Source of the DNA: Nemopilema nomurai
Taxonomy: Eukaryota; Cnidaria; Scyphozoa; Rhizostomeae; Rhizostomatidae
Reading direction: 5' to 3'
Assembly (NCBI GenBank): GCA_003864495.1
Contig: ML133500.1
Span: 582,710 to 646,709, forward strand
Length of the DNA: 64,000 bases
The notes under the pieces were generated by a model that searched no databases, was not told where the DNA came from, and was given only the letters and a program-made list of their open reading frames with translations. Position 1 is the first letter of the stretch, and each line of letters starts with the position of its first letter. The translations under genes and the position numbers were made by a program. Positions 53,280 to 64,000 of this stretch are shown one piece after another.

Positions 53280-53654
53280 CTACGTGTATAATTGACTCAC
53301 ATAACCATTTGAAACACAAAACAATGGCTGTAAAATGGTACTTTTCTTAAGGACGACGATAACAATGAGATTACTTGTATGTTTACCAATCATCATTCTC
53401 TTCACAGCTTGCCACGACAGTACCCTCGCTGACAGGACACCTTGACAAGATTTGCTGTCATGTCTCATCATCCTCCTGGGTGGAAATGGTGCGCGTTCTT
53501 GTCTATTTTGCGGTTTAGTGCATGTTGTGCTTGCGTCAGAGCTACTACAGGAGATTGAAAACAGGAGATGGATCAAAAGCAAAATTATTTCCATTTCAAG
53601 TTTATCTTTAACTTGGGCCTTTTTTGAAGATTTATGCCCCCACACAAAGGTATA

Positions 53655-54056
53655 CACGCATTTTTTATAAGGAACCACTTTATAAGGAGCCTGCATGTAG
53701 AACGCCGAAAAATTTAAAGAACTTATACTACTAAAAGCGAAATCACAAAGGAAATTTTCGATTTGAAAATTTTTTAAAACTGCAAGCATCAATAACTAAA
53801 AAGCCGGTTCCTTTCATTTGCAGCCAATACTCGCATAGATTGTTTGTTATTCGTGTGTCAAGTGCTTCATTGAGTAGTTTCCGCATATGCTGTCTCGGCC
53901 ATTTCTCTATTAAGTGCTAAGGCTTATTGATGTGCAGTGAAAATTAAGAAACTTTTAAGGAACTTTTGGTACTAAAATCTGATGATTTGAAGGCTATGAA
54001 TAAGGAACTTTTGGAACTAGGCCTTGAGGTAGGTTCCTTATAAAAAGAAAAGCGTG
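53655..54056. mobile_element. Tc1/mariner-type MITE, copy 2
   Basis: Same family as 17870-18245. The ends are CACGCATTTTTTATAAGGAACC and GGTTCCTTATAAAAAGAAAAGCGTG, flanked by TA on both sides. Confidence 0.85.
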
Positions 54057-54649
54057 TAGTGCTGTCAAAGTAACAAGGGGGCTCTTGCACAAAACATATT
54101 TCAAACAACAATAGAAAGAGTAGAAATTCAACAATTTTCGCCATAAACAAGGGGAGCTCATCCTCCTGATTCTCCTAGCTCAACACCCCTGCTTTGAAAT
54201 AGCAGAATTTATAGCTTCCACTTTTGAAGCTGAACCTGGGACAATAAGTTACCTCTGTCCCATTTGGCTGTAAGACGGAGAAAAACAGAAAAAACATCAC
54301 GAAAGCTTAAATTTGTCGACAGACAAGTAACATTTATGGAAAAGGAATAGAGAGCTGCTTGACTGTCTGGGTCAAGTTCCAAGAGATGTCGAGTACCCTT
54401 ACATGATTGGCTCTGGTGAAAAGTGATAATAAACCGTTTGGTCTCCATGCGGGCTGTTCGACAAAGCGTGACATGGTGAAGAAACCGAGTCAGATATCCA
54501 TTTATGTGCTTGAGCCTGATTTAGCAAGTGCGAACCAAGCACCTATTGTTCAGGGTAGGGGTTAGGGGCTGTTGAAAGTGAAAGGGCTCATCGCCGGCAG
54601 TTTTATAGTTGAATTATCAATGCGACATACTAATTTACTTAATGGAATA

Positions 54650-55006
54650 CACGCTTTTTTTAAGCAACCACTTTATAAGGAACCTACATGTAGAAGGCCG
54701 AAATATTTAAAGAACTTATACTACTAAAAACGAAATCCCTAAGGAACTTTTCGATTTGAAATTTTTTTATAACTGGCCAGTACTCGCATAGATTGTTTGC
54801 TATTCGTGTGTCAAGTTCTTCGTCAAGTAGATTCCGCATAGTCTATCTCGCCCCTCTCTCTATAAGGTGTTAAGGCTTATTGATATGCAGTGAAAATTAA
54901 GGAACTTTTAAGGAACATTTGGTACTAAAATCTGATGATTAGATGTCTACGAATAAGGAACTTTTGGAACTAGGCCTTGAGGTAGGTTCCTTATAAAAAA
55001 AGCGTG
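54650..55006. mobile_element. Tc1/mariner-type MITE, copy 3
   Basis: Same family. TA/CACGCTTTTTTTAAGCAACC at the left and GGTTCCTTATAAAAAAAGCGTG/TA at the right. It lies about 600 bp from copy 2 in the same orientation and has a shorter interior. Confidence 0.85.
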
Positions 55007-55198
55007 TAGTGATTCTCCAAATAGAGACAAAGGGGGGTGTCGCAGCCTCAACATCTGATTGTGCGTCGTTTTGCCAAGCCACTCAGATGGTTTTGGATTT
55101 CCGCCTCTCCCCCTCATATCTCCTCAACCAAATGTCCCTCCAAAGCGACTCTAAGTAACACTTCAGAGTAGCCTTGAAAACCTTTGCATCTTCCTCAC

Positions 55199-55376
55199 CC
55201 GGTAACAGCCATAAACTCGGGAAAGATGGCTGCTCCACTAGGACGAGGACCGGTGTGCCACCGACGCTGTCATCAAACGTGTCCAGAAAGAGGCGCGAGC
55301 AAACAGCACAAAACAAAGAAGTGAAAAGAAAAAAACGCCAGCAATCAAGGCAATAAAGATACTGTTTACATGGCAC
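55199..55376 (-). CDS. Possible first coding exon of an unrecognised gene
   Basis: Open from ATG at 55376 to a strong GTGAGG donor after 55199, 59 codons plus one base. The start is MPCKQYLYCLDCWRFFLFTS, hydrophobic enough for a signal peptide or membrane anchor, followed by SVGGTPVLVLVEQPSFPSLW. The ATG lies inside the 81 bp duplication, so an equivalent start exists one unit upstream. No family recognised. Confidence 0.3.
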
Positions 55377-55504
55377 TTAAACTAACAGCAGAAAACCATC
55401 AAGTCTCGGATATAACGACAAACAATCAAGGCAATAAAGATACTGTTTACATGGCACTTAAACTAACAGCAGAAAACCATCAAGTCTCGGATATAACGAC
55501 AAAC
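55342..55504 (+). repeat. 81 bp tandem duplication
   Basis: Two virtually identical copies of an 81 bp unit beginning CAATCAAGGCAATAAAGATA, at 55342 and 55423. The array starts 29 bp past the PSMD11 stop, in its presumed 3'UTR, and overlaps the 5' end of the exon at 55199-55376. Confidence 0.92.
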
Positions 55505-55532
55505 AATCCATCAGCTTGCTTTATGATGTGGA

Positions 55533-58500
55533 TTAGGACAACTTCTTTGCCTTGTTGTACAGTGCATCTACAACCTTTCCCATGTTTTGAATAATCTCTA
55601 GCGAATTCTCGTACGTCTTGTCCACAGGAGTATCATCAAATATGACAAGGACACCGGATCCCTGATCAAGAATACCTGCAAGAGAGGGCAGATCTATAAG
55701 CCAGATGAATCTGCAATGACCTAGCCTCCAAATTATGTCATTCGAAAGGGGTTTGGAAAGAGCGCACAGAAAAGGTTATGTGCTTGTCTTGTTCACCCAG
55801 CTCTGTGATGCGACAGTGGAGATGCTTATAATTATCATCCTCAATACCCACCATTGAGTTTCTTGTCAAGAATCATCTCTGAAAGCTTCTTCTCAACGAC
55901 AACCTGAAAAACGGATTTTGTCCTTAATGTTCGAATCCCATTCCCGTGCGGCTTTGAAACTTTTAATTACTTGGTGTCGGATTCAACTATTCATTACAAC
56001 AAGTGGTTCAGAAATTGAATACTGAAAAATATTGTCATCTGTCACCTAGAAATAGAGACCTCCAACAGAAAGGCAGTCTACCCGAAACCTCAGCGCAATT
56101 CTTATACAAAAAAAAGCTTAAAAAAAGCTTTAGAGTGGAGGGATATTTTTATTATTATCTCAAAAAGGTTGTCATGAAAGTGTGACAAAAATAAAATAAA
56201 CGGCGACTTAACTGACATTCACAAAACCACAAAAGCCTAGGAGACATGTTAAGAAATATAAGCAGAAATGTTGCGGTGGTTCGCCGGTATCATTAAAAAG
56301 GTTACCACAGGAAAGATTTCATTGGCAAACACTCTTCTTTTCTCTCAACAATTCATCAAAGGAGTCTTTACAAAATAAAATGGACAACGTCTGGGCAGTA
56401 TTCATCTCGAACTTAGAGATGAGAGGGCGGGAAGGGGCAGTTCGATTGTGTAATATCAACTGATAGAAGATTGACGATCCGGGAAAGTGGGGCGTGAAGT
56501 TTATAAAAAGTATCGGTATGAAAACTCTTGGAGAATGTTGAGAATAGACCCTGTAAATCCACACAATTGAATAGACCCATAGCTGAGCCGTATGTCAGCT
56601 AGAGGTACGTAGGCATACAGACTCAATACAAGTAATGCAAGAAAATGTACAATGCTAAATAATCTTGGCAGAATAGTAGTAGCGCTTACAATCATCGGCG
56701 AGTGTCTCGAAGCCAGTTCTATACAGTTATCAAGATCAATGCTAAATTCGAGGATGATTTTCTCGCGTGAACATGAAAAAGGCGTTCACGTAGCCTTAAC
56801 GATTGACGTGGAAACAAGTCGGTTCTTAATATAACTAGTCAGTTATGAATATAATTGATCTTAGCAGCTTCATCTGTTTAATTTCATCGTGTCATTAAGG
56901 CTACGTTCACATTGCTCCGTTTTCATTTCAATCCGTTATTGTAAATAAAAACGCTGTCCGGTCACATTGCTCAGTTTCAGAGTGAAAACGCTACGAAAAC
57001 GATAGGCGTTCTCATTACTCTAGCGAAAACCACGGTCTCCCTTTCAACGCGAGTTCTTTTGCCACAAAACTGGCGCCAAACCGAAACCCACACACGAAGC
57101 CAGGCCATTCTTGATTTTGCATCAAGGAATCGATAAAAAGTTACATCAAGAAATTGCTTTGAAGATTAAATAGTAAACGAAATGATTGCTATGCTACTCC
57201 GAGCAGAAGCCAAAGCAACAAGATTTGAACAACAGTCGTTTTCGCTCCAATGTCAGCTATTTTGAAATACACTGTAATGTGATTATTGGTGCATTCAGGA
57301 TGGAATCTTCCTGCTGTTGTTAGCGTGTTCAAATGTCTCCGTTTTTGGCGTTCACATTGAAAACGGACCGTTTTCAAAACGCACCGTTTTCAGATTTGTG
57401 CGTTTTCGTTAGCGTTTTCAAAAAGCTCCGTTTTCATCAGCAATGTGAACGCAAGGCCAAAACGGATATGTTTTGCTCCGTTTTCATATGAGAACGGGGC
57501 AGTGTGAACGGGGCCAAAAAAACTAATGAAAACAATAAAAACATTACAGGAAAAAAGAAATACTTACTAATGGAAACTTAATAATCTTTGCAATGTGCTC
57601 TACCTGCAAATCAGAACACACAATTAGGCTGTGCATTGGATCAATTTGGGCAGCTGATAGATGTTAGCATTGGCCACAATGGCACACTTCTGGTGCAGAA
57701 TCTAGCAAAACCATGGGTTGACTCAAATCCACAGAGAACCGGAGTGAAATGAGGCATGCATCGTGAAAGAGCTAGGCCAATCTTATAAAATATAGTTATA
57801 ACAAAATAAATCTGTAATCGAATAAATGATTTTCCTTATACATTGAGCAATGCTAGCCCCCCAAGTTATGCCCGAGCTGAAGCCTTAGTCATTGGACCTC
57901 CTCAAGAATGGAAGAGGCATTTCGAAGAAGAAAATTCAGCCCGGAGATATACAGCTTCTACCTTTTAGGTGCAGAAGCCTTTATAGGAAAAAATATCAAC
58001 AGCTTCTTAAGTACTTGAAAATAAAAAACTTTCTCTACTTTTCACAAAAATTTCCTAAACGACAACTGCGGGGGACGGTTGAAAAATGTAGGATACAATT
58101 GCAATTGAAAAAATGAGATACAGTTTTAAAACGTTGGTAAATATCGCTTGGTTAGGTTTGATTAAGAAACAGAAAATACATTTGAAAAACAGCGTGCACT
58201 AAATAAGCATTTTGGCTTATAAACAAACCTCCACTTTTGAAAAGGGCTCGATTATTCTGCTCAAATTTTGCTCCTGTAGGTTACCATACAGATTAGAGTA
58301 ATGCCTCTACAAAGAGAAATAAAATCAAGCTGTAGGAAAGCACAACCAAAAAGTGTCAATCTAATTATCAAAAGCCCATGACATCAGCTGACTGTTATGT
58401 CAGCTTGTATAGTCGTCACCCCCATTTAATTTTAGCTTTCAAAACTGGTCAACATATGTGTTCAATATGCCCTGGAAACTTCCATAAAAGGTATCGTAGA

Positions 58501-61500
58501 AATGGGCTTACCTTAATGACTTCGTCAGATTGTAACTCTGCTTGGTACTTGTTATAGGTCTGAAAGCAACGGACAATTAATTCAGTTATTAGCATTAATA
58601 ATCGTTGCAAATGAAAGTACAAGAAAGGATGCTTCTCCGCAAGGAAGAGGTTTCACCATCTAAAAATATTCTATTCGCTCTAAATTTTACAGTCGTAACT
58701 ATGTTGTAAATGCATAAAAGCCATGATCATCTTTCTTTTACTTGTCCCATTTTAGCTTAGGATCACCATAAATTAAGATATTTTCACTTTTGCTTGCTCG
58801 CCAGCCAAACACTCTCAGTCTAGTTTCTTTCAAGTCCTTCTTAATGTTGTTAGACAATCTTTGATTTGGTCTACCTAATTACTAATCCACGGAATATGAT
58901 GATCTAGGTTACCACGAAAGAATTTATAAGCATTCCCTTTCAACTAACAGAGATAAATTGAGAGATCAGCCATTTATAATAATTTAATCCCGTTTTGCTT
59001 CTTATTAGTTTTCGAGAAGTGAAGACAACCCAACTCGATTCATAAAACCAAAACATAGCATTACATGCGGTTATATCACATATATTAAAAGTATGTGGGG
59101 ACGTGGTAAGCAGTCTTTATATAAAACAAGCTGCAAATAATAAAAGGTGCTGCATAAAGCGAAAAACAACCTTCCCTGTTGTATCAAGGCATAAAAAGAC
59201 ATGTAAATATGAGGAAAGGCGCTCTTGCAGCAAATTCTTACTTCTTGGCATTCCAGGAGTGATCTGTGCTGACTTGCCGTGGCAAGGCTCTTCATTGCAT
59301 CAATCTGCTTGCCAGCGTACCGGAGGGCAAGCTTACCACTGACTATTGACTGCACGTCTTCCGGGCTAGAAGCAGACAGAAATACGCTGAATAGGTTGAA
59401 AGCATTACCAGGGAGAGAAACAGGTTCGGCTTTCTATTTTGAAGAATACTAATGGAAGATTACTGTTGGGCTCACCTTTTTAGCATGATTTTGCTAAGCA
59501 GCATATACTTCAGAGCAACAATTGCTTTCGGGTTGTCGATAGAATCATATCCCTATTTAGAAAAAGACAAGCAGGCTATTCTTTCGACAAGCAAATTGGC
59601 TTCTACCAGGAGAGAATTGTGAGCGACATAATGGGAACGGGACACGACAACATGACCTGCAACTGTGCAAATTTAGTCCTCTATCGGCTGGATCATCAAG
59701 ACTCTGTCCCAAACCCGTGCACAGAGTTGTGCCACTAAAAAGGTTCTATTAAAGCTGTGCCATTAAAGTACATTTAACATATTCTACAATCGCAGCCCAA
59801 AAGCCGACTTTAAATCAGGTGATCGAGGTACGAAGCGAATAGGCAATAACAGTTTATACGGGCCCCTATGCCTCGGCCTGCATTTGATATTCCTTCAAGA
59901 AGTAATTTTTGCAAAACCTGCACGTGGAACAACTCCACAAAAAATTCAAAATTCAAGAACCAGATAAGAAAATGCTTTTTGTTTCACAAATGGCACAGCA
60001 ATTAGCTGAAAACGATGCCTAGCGAAGGTGACATAAAGCAAAAAAGCACTAACTGCGTGGCTAATACAACAACCAACTCAAATGAAAGCAACAAAGCGTC
60101 AAGAAGCACATTTATATCAAGGCAAGGTTCATGGACTTGATATAGAAAAGTGGCTACGCAGGCCAAGTTTTGTCAACAAGGTATTCGCCGTTTCCTACTG
60201 AAAACGGGATAGAAACTATACCAAATTGATTGAGACTTTTACTATTAACAGCGGCTACGTACCTCAAATGCTTCGTAGAAATAGGAATACGCGGTTTTGA
60301 AATCGCCCTCTTCCGCATGAAGAATGCCTTAAAAATGAAAAAGGGGATAAGGGAGAACCGTATAATGCTACAGAGAAGATATCCTCACATTGCAAATGTC
60401 GGATACCCAAAACAGAACGGATAATAAATTATTAAAAGAAGCCTGGAAAAATTCGATGTTGCTGGCTTTCTCAGATTTTCATCATTTTGAAGGAGTTTTG
60501 CAGTCATCTTTCAGCAGGAATCGTCAGTCGCTCTTGATAGGAAAATGCATTTAACGCATGAGTCAATAGTCAATAGTCAAGATGAATCAAGAACCAGGCA
60601 TTAATATGTTTAACCACATGTGGCTACGAAGGAGCACTGACTAAAAGTCTTAAGGCGAAACCAAAGCAAAAATGTCTGATAGTGCGTAGATCCTACCAGC
60701 CTCATATTACAAAATATGCAAACATACCTGATTGGAGATCAAGTGAAGCCTAAAAGACAAACACATTAAACATTTGATAAAAAGAAGGTGAAGAGCAAAG
60801 GTTGTGACCGTTTCGAGGTGATTGCTCCATCTCCAAGTAAATTGACTTATGTCTACATTAGAATCAGCCAAATGATCTCAAGAACAAAAGTAAAGCAATC
60901 CACTACCATTTAAAAGAATTAAATAGTTTGCAGATGGGGCTACCTGTTTGTCAAATGGATAAGGAAGTTAAACAAATGCTTAAAACGTGTCATCAGATTA
61001 ACAGCCTCTACCCTGAACAATTGTCATTCCAAAAGCAACCTGGTGATATTCTTAAAAGGAATTTGTACTGCAATTCTGCTCCCCATAAAATTGAGTCATA
61101 GAAAACCTGACCAGCATAATGTAAAAGCCTTCTTTACTGTGAATCGGCAGAATTTATACGAACAAGTGCAATACGAATGGTGGTACTTATTTGCGAACGC
61201 GAATCTATACCGAAACAATTGGCCATAATTGGGATACTACAGACAACTCTATGAATCGTCACCTTACTACAGACTACAAACCCAACTGGTGACGGCCACT
61301 TGTACAGCTGCTCAAATTTTAATCAGGTTACTCTAATTTATTTTTATTGTTTCAGTAGTTTATAGTTTCAGTTTATTTTCAGGTGCTGACCTGCCGGCCA
61401 GAAGGCTCAACAACCCCTTGCAAAAGACTCATTCAAAATTCCCGCCAATATACTCTCTACACACTGGAAATATCAAATGCAGTTAGCAATTACTAACAAG

Positions 61501-64000
61501 GATTTTACTGTCAAAGCTTTCGTGAATGAGGAATGAAACATATTTGACTGACCTGAAGTTTAGGAGGACAGTAAATTGCATTTGCAGTGGTTCTTGCTGA
61601 CGTAAGGGCAGCCCTGCGGAGAAGAGGCGTTTTCAAAATGGATGTCATAGCATGATAGGATGGTCATGTTCATGTGGGAAGAATGAACGAATAAACTAAC
61701 AAGTGAACGACATAATAAGCAAGCACACAAAGTGATGAATTCAAAAATTAATGAAGAATAAACAAATATTATTGGCAAATTTGATTGCATAATTAGATTA
61801 CATAAATTAGATGGACATTTTAGGTAAACAGGATTAGATCTGTAAGAAAAATTATTAAAAAGATTTAGTAGAAAAAGGTCCTCCATCTGGCAAGACTTGA
61901 ATATGATTTGCAATATTGACCTCGACTTTGGAACGTTGTTAAGACCATGGTAAGACTTGCTCTCATTAAGCTGAACTTCAACTAGTAAGGATTTGTCGTC
62001 AAGTTTTTTTAATTCCTTTGACAGCACAGCACCTTGAAGATGAACCGATGACAAGTCAAGAATGGGTTATTAAAGTATAAAGCATAAAAGTAGCTAGGCT
62101 GAGGAATGTGTTTGAAGTAAGGAGCTTGAAACGATAATTAAACTTGCTTGTGCAAATGAGCCGCAGAAATGGTTAAGAGAGCATTACCGTAAATCCTCGA
62201 ATTAGCCCCCTGGGGGCTTATTTATTTTTTATATTTTTTGATGGGGGCTTATTCGAGGGGGGGGCTTATTCGAGGGGGGGGGGGGCTTATATAATTTCTT
62301 GAAACATGCCACATAAAACAGATAATTTTTGAAGTTTCTTTCTTTTCATAATAAAAAAATAACTTAAGTATAAAGTAACATTTGATCAAATTATTAACAA
62401 AAATGTAAATTTTTGTGTTAATTCACTAAAATGCCAAAGGCAACCTCAGGAGTCAAAAATCAACAAACCGAGGGGGGGCTGATTCGAGGGGGAAGCTTAT
62501 TGAAAATTTTTAGTTCTAGGGTGGGGGCTTATTCGAGGGGGGGCTTTTTCGAGGGGAGCCAATTTGAGGATTTACGGTACAGGACAATCTTGGGACATGA
62601 TCGTAGCCCATGTACTTCAAATGCACAAGTGAATATCATCAAAACCCCATCAATTATTGATTGGCTTGGCAACTACAAGCCTGACACTTTTTTGGCTAGA
62701 GCATAATGATTAATGATGTACTATTATGTTCCCCTTGGTGATTACCATACTTGGAAAGAACGCCTTCTCAGTTTTTATATTGATCATTCCTAGATTTGAT
62801 ACAACAGTACTGAAATTGATGTTTCTGCTGTTTCCCAAAATTGTGAAATTTTGAGTCATTAAACATTTGTTCATTTTTGATTTCTTGTTCCTTCAACAGC
62901 AATGAAATTTTAAATGCCATGTCCCAAAAATGTCCTTCTTGTTGGTGGGTGTTTACAGTTTTAAGCCAATCAAAACAATCAGTGGCACTTACTGACTGCC
63001 AGTGCTGCATCATATGCATGAGTATCATAGTAGAGTGCTATGAGTCGAGACTTGAAAGAGAGCATTGACATAATTAGACAAGTACAAGGAACAGAAACTC
63101 ACAGTGTGAAATATAATAGATAAATTACATGTTGATGCCTACAAATAATAGCAACATTGGTTGATGCCGACAAATGAATCACACTTTCAGTAATATGGTA
63201 GACGAAACAGATAAATACATAAAAAGGTAAAGCTTGTTAATTAAGAATAAATGAAACCTCAGGTAAACGCACCTCTAGAGCCTGTCTTAGAAAAGTTCTT
63301 TTTTCATTTTTGGCCCATTGAATGCATTCATTGCAAAGTTGGAGCTACAAATCAAACAAGCTTGCCTTACAAAGGTTCAATTAATCTGCAGATTTCCATC
63401 TCAAGTTTTTGATAACATAAGCATTTTGTCCATCTCACAAAATTACAACAATATCCACAGGCTCATAAATTTAGTAAATTAAGATGGGCCCACAGGAAGG
63501 TCTGCTCTATTATAATTCTCTAACCACATTTTTATACCATAAAGTACAAACTGGTATTAGCTTTCAGCTTCATTCTTCACAATACAACAAAATATAATTA
63601 AAAAGTTGTTTAACAATCTACCATTCAAACAAAAGCTGTAAATATTTAAATATCTAATATGAATCACATCAAAAACTACAACTAATAAATGGCTGATAAC
63701 CAACAATTTTCAAAAACATTATACATTAATTAAAATGGGAAAAACTTCAGCAAGGTGAAAATTTTCACTAGAGTAAAGTTAAGTTAAAGAATGTCGTTGA
63801 CAGAATGTCTTAAATGTACAAAATCAGTGAAAAAAAGAAAATAAGGAAATAAACTGAGCTGTCAGAACATTCCCAAAGCTGACTGAAGCAGAAACTAGGG
63901 AATCAAACTTGTATCGAATTTTACTGGACTTGTATCATTTATACTCACAGCAGTGGTATTAGATTCCAAGTCTGTTTCTAAAACCAGGTCTACTAGGTCT
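55533..64000 (-). CDS. PSMD11: PSMD11 (26S proteasome lid subunit Rpn6), 14 exons, 5' end outside window
   Basis: Rpn6 is a PCI-domain subunit that clamps the proteasome lid to the core particle. Exons: 63949-64000 (partial), 63273-63344, 62993-63050, 61921-62032, 61553-61613, 60728-60749, 60263-60327, 59476-59552, 59242-59365, 58512-58559, 58229-58306, 57568-57603, 55852-55903, 55533-55675 (stop 55533-55535). Every phase joins, giving about 332 codons, so roughly 90 N-terminal residues lie to the right. Diagnostic stretches: [105 protein letters not shown] and the C-terminal [11 protein letters not shown]. One exon (60728-60749) is only 22 bp. The introns host two TIR elements. Confidence 0.97.
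56899..57515. mobile_element. ~617 bp TIR element rich in CGTTTTC
   Basis: The left end GGCTACGTTCACATTGCTCC and the reverse complement of the right end GGCCCCGTTCACACTGCCCC are terminal inverted repeats. Sub-terminal CGTTTTC/GAAAACG motifs recur many times, and a second CGTTCACATTG occurs inside. No coding capacity and no clear target-site duplication. It lies in a PSMD11 intron. Confidence 0.7.
62187..62577. mobile_element. G-rich MITE with TA target sites
   Basis: The ends CCGTAAATCCTCGAATTAGC and GCCAATTTGAGGATTTACGG are inverted repeats flanked by TA. The interior repeats GGGGGCTTATTCGAGGGG with runs of up to 12 G. About 391 bp, non-coding, in the PSMD11 intron between exons 62993-63050 and 61921-62032. 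Confidence 0.88.

Noticed and set aside
62768..63028. 86-codon minus ORF as a gene
   Set aside because: It overlaps a real PSMD11 exon (62993-63050) in a different frame. The remainder is intronic.

Overview
This is AT-rich nuclear DNA from an animal. The genes are split into many short exons by GT-AG introns. Their products (MIOS, a LIV-1 type ZIP zinc transporter, PSMD11) are metazoan housekeeping proteins, alongside an intronless rhodopsin-type receptor, MITE-like elements and satellite arrays. An anthozoan cnidarian (coral or sea anemone) is my best guess. That rests on overall gene style and protein divergence, not on a diagnostic marker. I built the exon models by eye from splice sites, reading phase and recalled family sequence, so boundaries may be off by a few bases.

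Layout. 575-16996 (minus): MIOS, a GATOR2 subunit, 23 exons, running off the left edge. An intronless class A GPCR (9457-10355, plus) is nested antisense in its largest intron and carries a one-base frameshift. 17000-19300: intergenic, with one MITE. 19340-23550: two arrays of a ~167 bp satellite in opposite orientation, forming a giant palindrome. 21423-25367 (minus): an unrecognised three-exon gene of 178 codons. Its last exon lies in the loop of that palindrome and one arm fills its last intron.

26500-39300: a repeat domain. A ~102 bp higher-order satellite is arranged head to head around 27.4 kb, followed by two tandem ~5.95 kb segments (about 27410-33364 and 33372-39300). Each segment holds one array plus a small minus-strand three-exon gene model. 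The second copy has a frame-breaking base loss in exon 2.

41031-49504 (minus): a complete LIV-1 subfamily SLC39A zinc transporter, 8 coding exons, 572 residues, with one GC-AG intron. 49505-55400: mostly unassigned, with two coding-like minus-strand exons (53154-53279 and 55199-55376), two MITE copies and an 81 bp duplication. 55533-64000 (minus): PSMD11/Rpn6, 14 exons, its 5' end beyond the right edge.

The three recognised genes act separately: amino-acid signalling to mTORC1 (MIOS), zinc uptake (SLC39A) and proteasome lid assembly (PSMD11). The most unusual content is structural: the exon-in-loop palindrome, the duplicated array-plus-gene segment, and the nested receptor.
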